Positions 62,042 to 64,000 of a stretch of 64,000 nt of DNA are shown here, piece by piece. Location: NCBI GenBank assembly GCA_002501135.1, contig DLRQ01000054.1, forward strand, positions 6,529 to 70,528, written 5' to 3'. A model generated the notes under the pieces. That model was not told where the DNA came from, made no database searches, and worked only from the letters and a program-made list of their open reading frames with translations. Source of the stretch: Candidatus Neomicrothrix sp. UBA7884 (GTDB taxonomy: Bacteria; Actinomycetota; Acidimicrobiia; Acidimicrobiales; MedAcidi-G1). The first letter of the stretch is position 1, and each line of letters begins with the position of its first letter. A program made the translations under genes and the position numbers.

Positions 62042-63505
62042 GTGTTTGAGGGACTGACCAGCCGATTTGAGGGGATCCTCCGGCGTGCCAGGAGCCGCGG
62101 CCGACTCGGCCCCGAAGAGGTCGAGGACCTCCTACGCGAGATCAGGCTGGCGTTGCTCGAGGCCGATGTCCACCTCGACGTGGTCGGTATCTTCCTGGAG
62201 AGGATCAGGGAGAGGGCTCTCGGAGCCGAGCTGAGCGGGGTGTTGAACCCGGGGCAACAGGTCGTCAAGATCGTCCTCGAGGAACTCACCCTCATCCTCG
62301 GCGGCGAGACGATGAAGTTCACGTACGCCCCGAAGCCTCCGACGGTGGTGCTCCTGGCTGGTCTCCAGGGGTCCGGAAAGACCACGACCGCAGCCAAGCT
62401 GGCCCGCTGGTTCAAGTCCGTGGGGCGCAACCCGATACTGGTCGGAACCGACCTTCAACGACCGGCGGCTGTCGCCCAGTTGGTAACGCTCGGTGAACGG
62501 ATCGGCGTACCGGTCTTCAGCCAGCCCACCGACCCGGTTGCAGTGGCCGTGGCGGGCCGGGCCGAGGCCGTCCGTTTGGGACGCGACGTCGTGATCTTCG
62601 ACACGGCTGGGCGCCTTGCAGTCGACGACGAGTTGATGGAGGAGGTCAGGGGAATCTCACAAGCGGTGCAACCCGACCACACGCTTCTCGTGCTTGATTC
62701 AATGATGGGGCAGGATGCCGTGAACGTGGCCACGGCGTTCCACGACCGTCTGATCCTCGATGCCGTGGTCCTGACCAAACTCGACGGTGATGCTCGGGGT
62801 GGCGCTGCACTCTCGGTCCGGGAGGTGGTCGGATGTCCGATCGCCTTCGCATCTACAGGCGAGGGCCTATCGGATCTGGACGTATTCCACCCGAACCGGA
62901 TGGCAAGTCGCATCCTCGGCATGGGCGACGTCGAAACGCTCATCGAACAGGTCGAGACAACCCACGACAGGGAACAGGCCGAGGAGGCCGCCGCCCGGAT
63001 GCTCGAGGGGCGCTTCACCCTCGACGACTTCCTCGAACAGATCAACCAACTCCGCAGGATGGGGCCGCTGAACTCTGTCATGAAGATGGTCCCGGGAATG
63101 TCACAGCAGATGGCCGGTGTCGACGAGGCACTGGATGAGGGCCGAATCGACCGCCTCGAGGGCATCATCAACTCGATGACGCCCGCTGAGCGAATCGATC
63201 CCGGTCTGATCGACGGCTCCCGTAGGTCGCGAATCGCGGCAGGCAGCGGAACCCAGCCGTCAGAGATCACCCAACTCGTCAGGCAGTTCCGGGAAATGAA
63301 GAAGATGATGAAGAAGATGGGTGGAAGAGGGCCCGGTGGCCGCTCGTCAAAGCGGCGGGGCAAGGGCCGAAAGGGCGGGCGACCGACTGTGGCAGAGCCC
63401 ACCGGGTCAGACAGGCCGGCCACGAAGGGCCTCTCGCTGCCGGGCCTTGGCGATCCTGCTGAGGGCTCAGGAACTGAACTTCCTGGGCCCTGGCCGGTGA
63501 ACTGA
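62042..63505 (+). CDS. ffh: Signal recognition particle protein Ffh
   Basis: The 487-residue protein has an N domain, GTPase with LLAGLQGSGKTTTAAKLARW near 103, VFDTAGRL-like VIFDTAGRLAVDDELMEE and TKLDGDARGGAALSV, and a methionine-rich M domain (MVPGMSQQMAG, MKKMMKKMGG) followed by a basic glycine-rich tail. It binds 4.5S/SRP RNA and signal sequences. The GTG at 62042 is chosen; the frame upstream lies inside ftsY. No SRP RNA gene is in the window. Confidence 0.96.
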   Translation: MFEGLTSRFEGILRRARSRGRLGPEEVEDLLREIRLALLEADVHLDVVGIFLERIRERALGAELSGVLNPGQQVVKIVLEELTLILGGETMKFTYAPKPPTVVLLAGLQGSGKTTTAAKLARWFKSVGRNPILVGTDLQRPAAVAQLVTLGERIGVPVFSQPTDPVAVAVAGRAEAVRLGRDVVIFDTAGRLAVDDELMEEVRGISQAVQPDHTLLVLDSMMGQDAVNVATAFHDRLILDAVVLTKLDGDARGGAALSVREVVGCPIAFASTGEGLSDLDVFHPNRMASRILGMGDVETLIEQVETTHDREQAEEAAARMLEGRFTLDDFLEQINQLRRMGPLNSVMKMVPGMSQQMAGVDEALDEGRIDRLEGIINSMTPAERIDPGLIDGSRRSRIAAGSGTQPSEITQLVRQFREMKKMMKKMGGRGPGGRSSKRRGKGRKGGRPTVAEPTGSDRPATKGLSLPGLGDPAEGSGTELPGPWPVN

Positions 63506-63617
63506 GGCACCCGGTCCCGGCCAGGCTGTGGCCATTGTCTTTCCAACGAGGCTGGAAAACCGATCTGGTCACGGCAGACTGTTCCGACCGATCGGGTGCA
63601 CCATCATCGCATCCGGG

Positions 63618-63646
63618 CCGGTTCCGCCAGACCGGTGTGGAACCGG
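63618..63646 (+). promoter_or_regulatory. Inverted repeat in the rpsP leader
   Basis: CCGGTTCC (63618-63625) pairs perfectly with GGAACCGG (63639-63646) 33 nt before the rpsP GTG. A weaker dyad TTTCCA/TGGAAA lies at 63540-63558. They may be an attenuator or r-protein site, or the end of the ffh transcript. Confidence 0.45.
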
Positions 63647-63679
63647 GACCAGAACAGACAAGAAGAGAGTGGTGTTGAA

Positions 63680-64000
63680 GTGGCAGTAAAGCTCCGCCTG
63701 ATGAGGATGGGCAAGAAGAAGCAACCGACCTACCGGGTGGTGGCGGCCGACTCGCGCAAGGCGCGCAACGGCCGGTTCATCGAGGTGCTCGGTTTCTACG
63801 ATCCGCGACGTGATCCGTCCGTGATCGAGATCGACAACGACAAGGCGGTCGGTTGGCTCCAGAACGGTGCACAGCCGACCGAGCGTGTAGAGAAGTTGTT
63901 GAAGATCACAGGTGCGTGGGAGTCCTTCACAGGAGTGGCCTCCGAGGCCGCTGTCCCCACCCCGGCGACTCCGGCTGAGGAGCCCGTGGCTGAGGAGGCA
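63680..64000 (+). CDS. rpsP: 30S ribosomal protein S16, partial at right edge
   Basis: The GTG at 63680 opens a frame that stays open to the window end (107 codons). It has the S16 start VKLRLMRMGKKKQPTYRVVA, the DSRKARNGRFIEVLGFYDP block and AVGWLQNGAQPTERVEKLL. After about residue 90 a Pro/Ala/Glu-rich extension begins (PATPAEEPVAEE), typical of actinobacterial S16; its end lies beyond the window. AGAAGAGAG lies about 10 nt before the GTG. Confidence 0.94.
   Translation, partial: MAVKLRLMRMGKKKQPTYRVVAADSRKARNGRFIEVLGFYDPRRDPSVIEIDNDKAVGWLQNGAQPTERVEKLLKITGAWESFTGVASEAAVPTPATPAEEPVAEEA

Overview
The window is a high-GC chromosome segment from an actinomycete-type bacterium. Lineage markers are mycothiol S-conjugate amidase (mca), the mismatch endonuclease NucS, a UvrD2-type helicase with an HRDC tail, a perfect actinobacterial LexA box before dnaE2, GTP-dependent PEP carboxykinase and many GTG starts. 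The order rpmB-fakA-recG-rsmD-coaD-DUF177-rpmF-plsX-acpP-rnc-smc-(two-component system, HtrA)-ftsY-ffh-rpsP suggests a deep lineage such as Acidimicrobiia; that rank is inference. No rRNA, tRNA, CRISPR array, insertion sequence or prophage was seen.

Region 1 (1-14,000) is accessory metabolism. It holds the end of a NitT/TauT-type ABC transporter, a luciferase-like flavin oxidoreductase, an FAD oxidoreductase, a cytosine-deaminase-like amidohydrolase, a creatininase-family hydrolase, a thiamine-binding-domain protein, a complete BMP/NupOPQ-type importer and two PLP enzymes of fold type II. Together they look like uptake and processing of a nitrogenous small molecule, possibly a pyrimidine or thiamine precursor (inference). 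This is the best candidate for an undescribed pathway.

Region 2 (14,000-29,900) mixes surface, repair and redox functions: a peptidoglycan-binding-like secreted protein, SOS-controlled dnaE2, an SLC41/MgtE-like transporter with a PhoU-RCK partner, two decayed genes (a lipoprotein with one internal TGA and an S1-protease remnant), an SPFH/NfeD pair, mca, an SCP2 protein, a YdjC-like deacetylase, a thermonuclease, PAP2, geranylgeranyl reductase, nucS and cysQ.

Region 3 (29,900-43,500) has the sulfate-activation operon cysDNC, ettA, a HAD hydrolase, xth, uvrD2, small enzymes, a CoA transferase and pckG.

Region 4 (43,500-64,000) is core information processing, lipid synthesis and secretion, ending inside rpsP. 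It contains a Fpg-like protein that has lost the catalytic residues and an HtrA-like protease with a five-fold 19-residue helical repeat.

Genes are densely packed, with many ATGA, GTGA and TGATG overlaps. At sixteen genes a TANNNT hexamer (mostly TACCGT, TACGGT or TAGGGT) sits 6-9 nt before the start codon without a clear Shine-Dalgarno, which suggests widespread leaderless transcription. The only stretch over 300 bases without an intact gene is 20,667-21,445, which holds the two pseudogenes.
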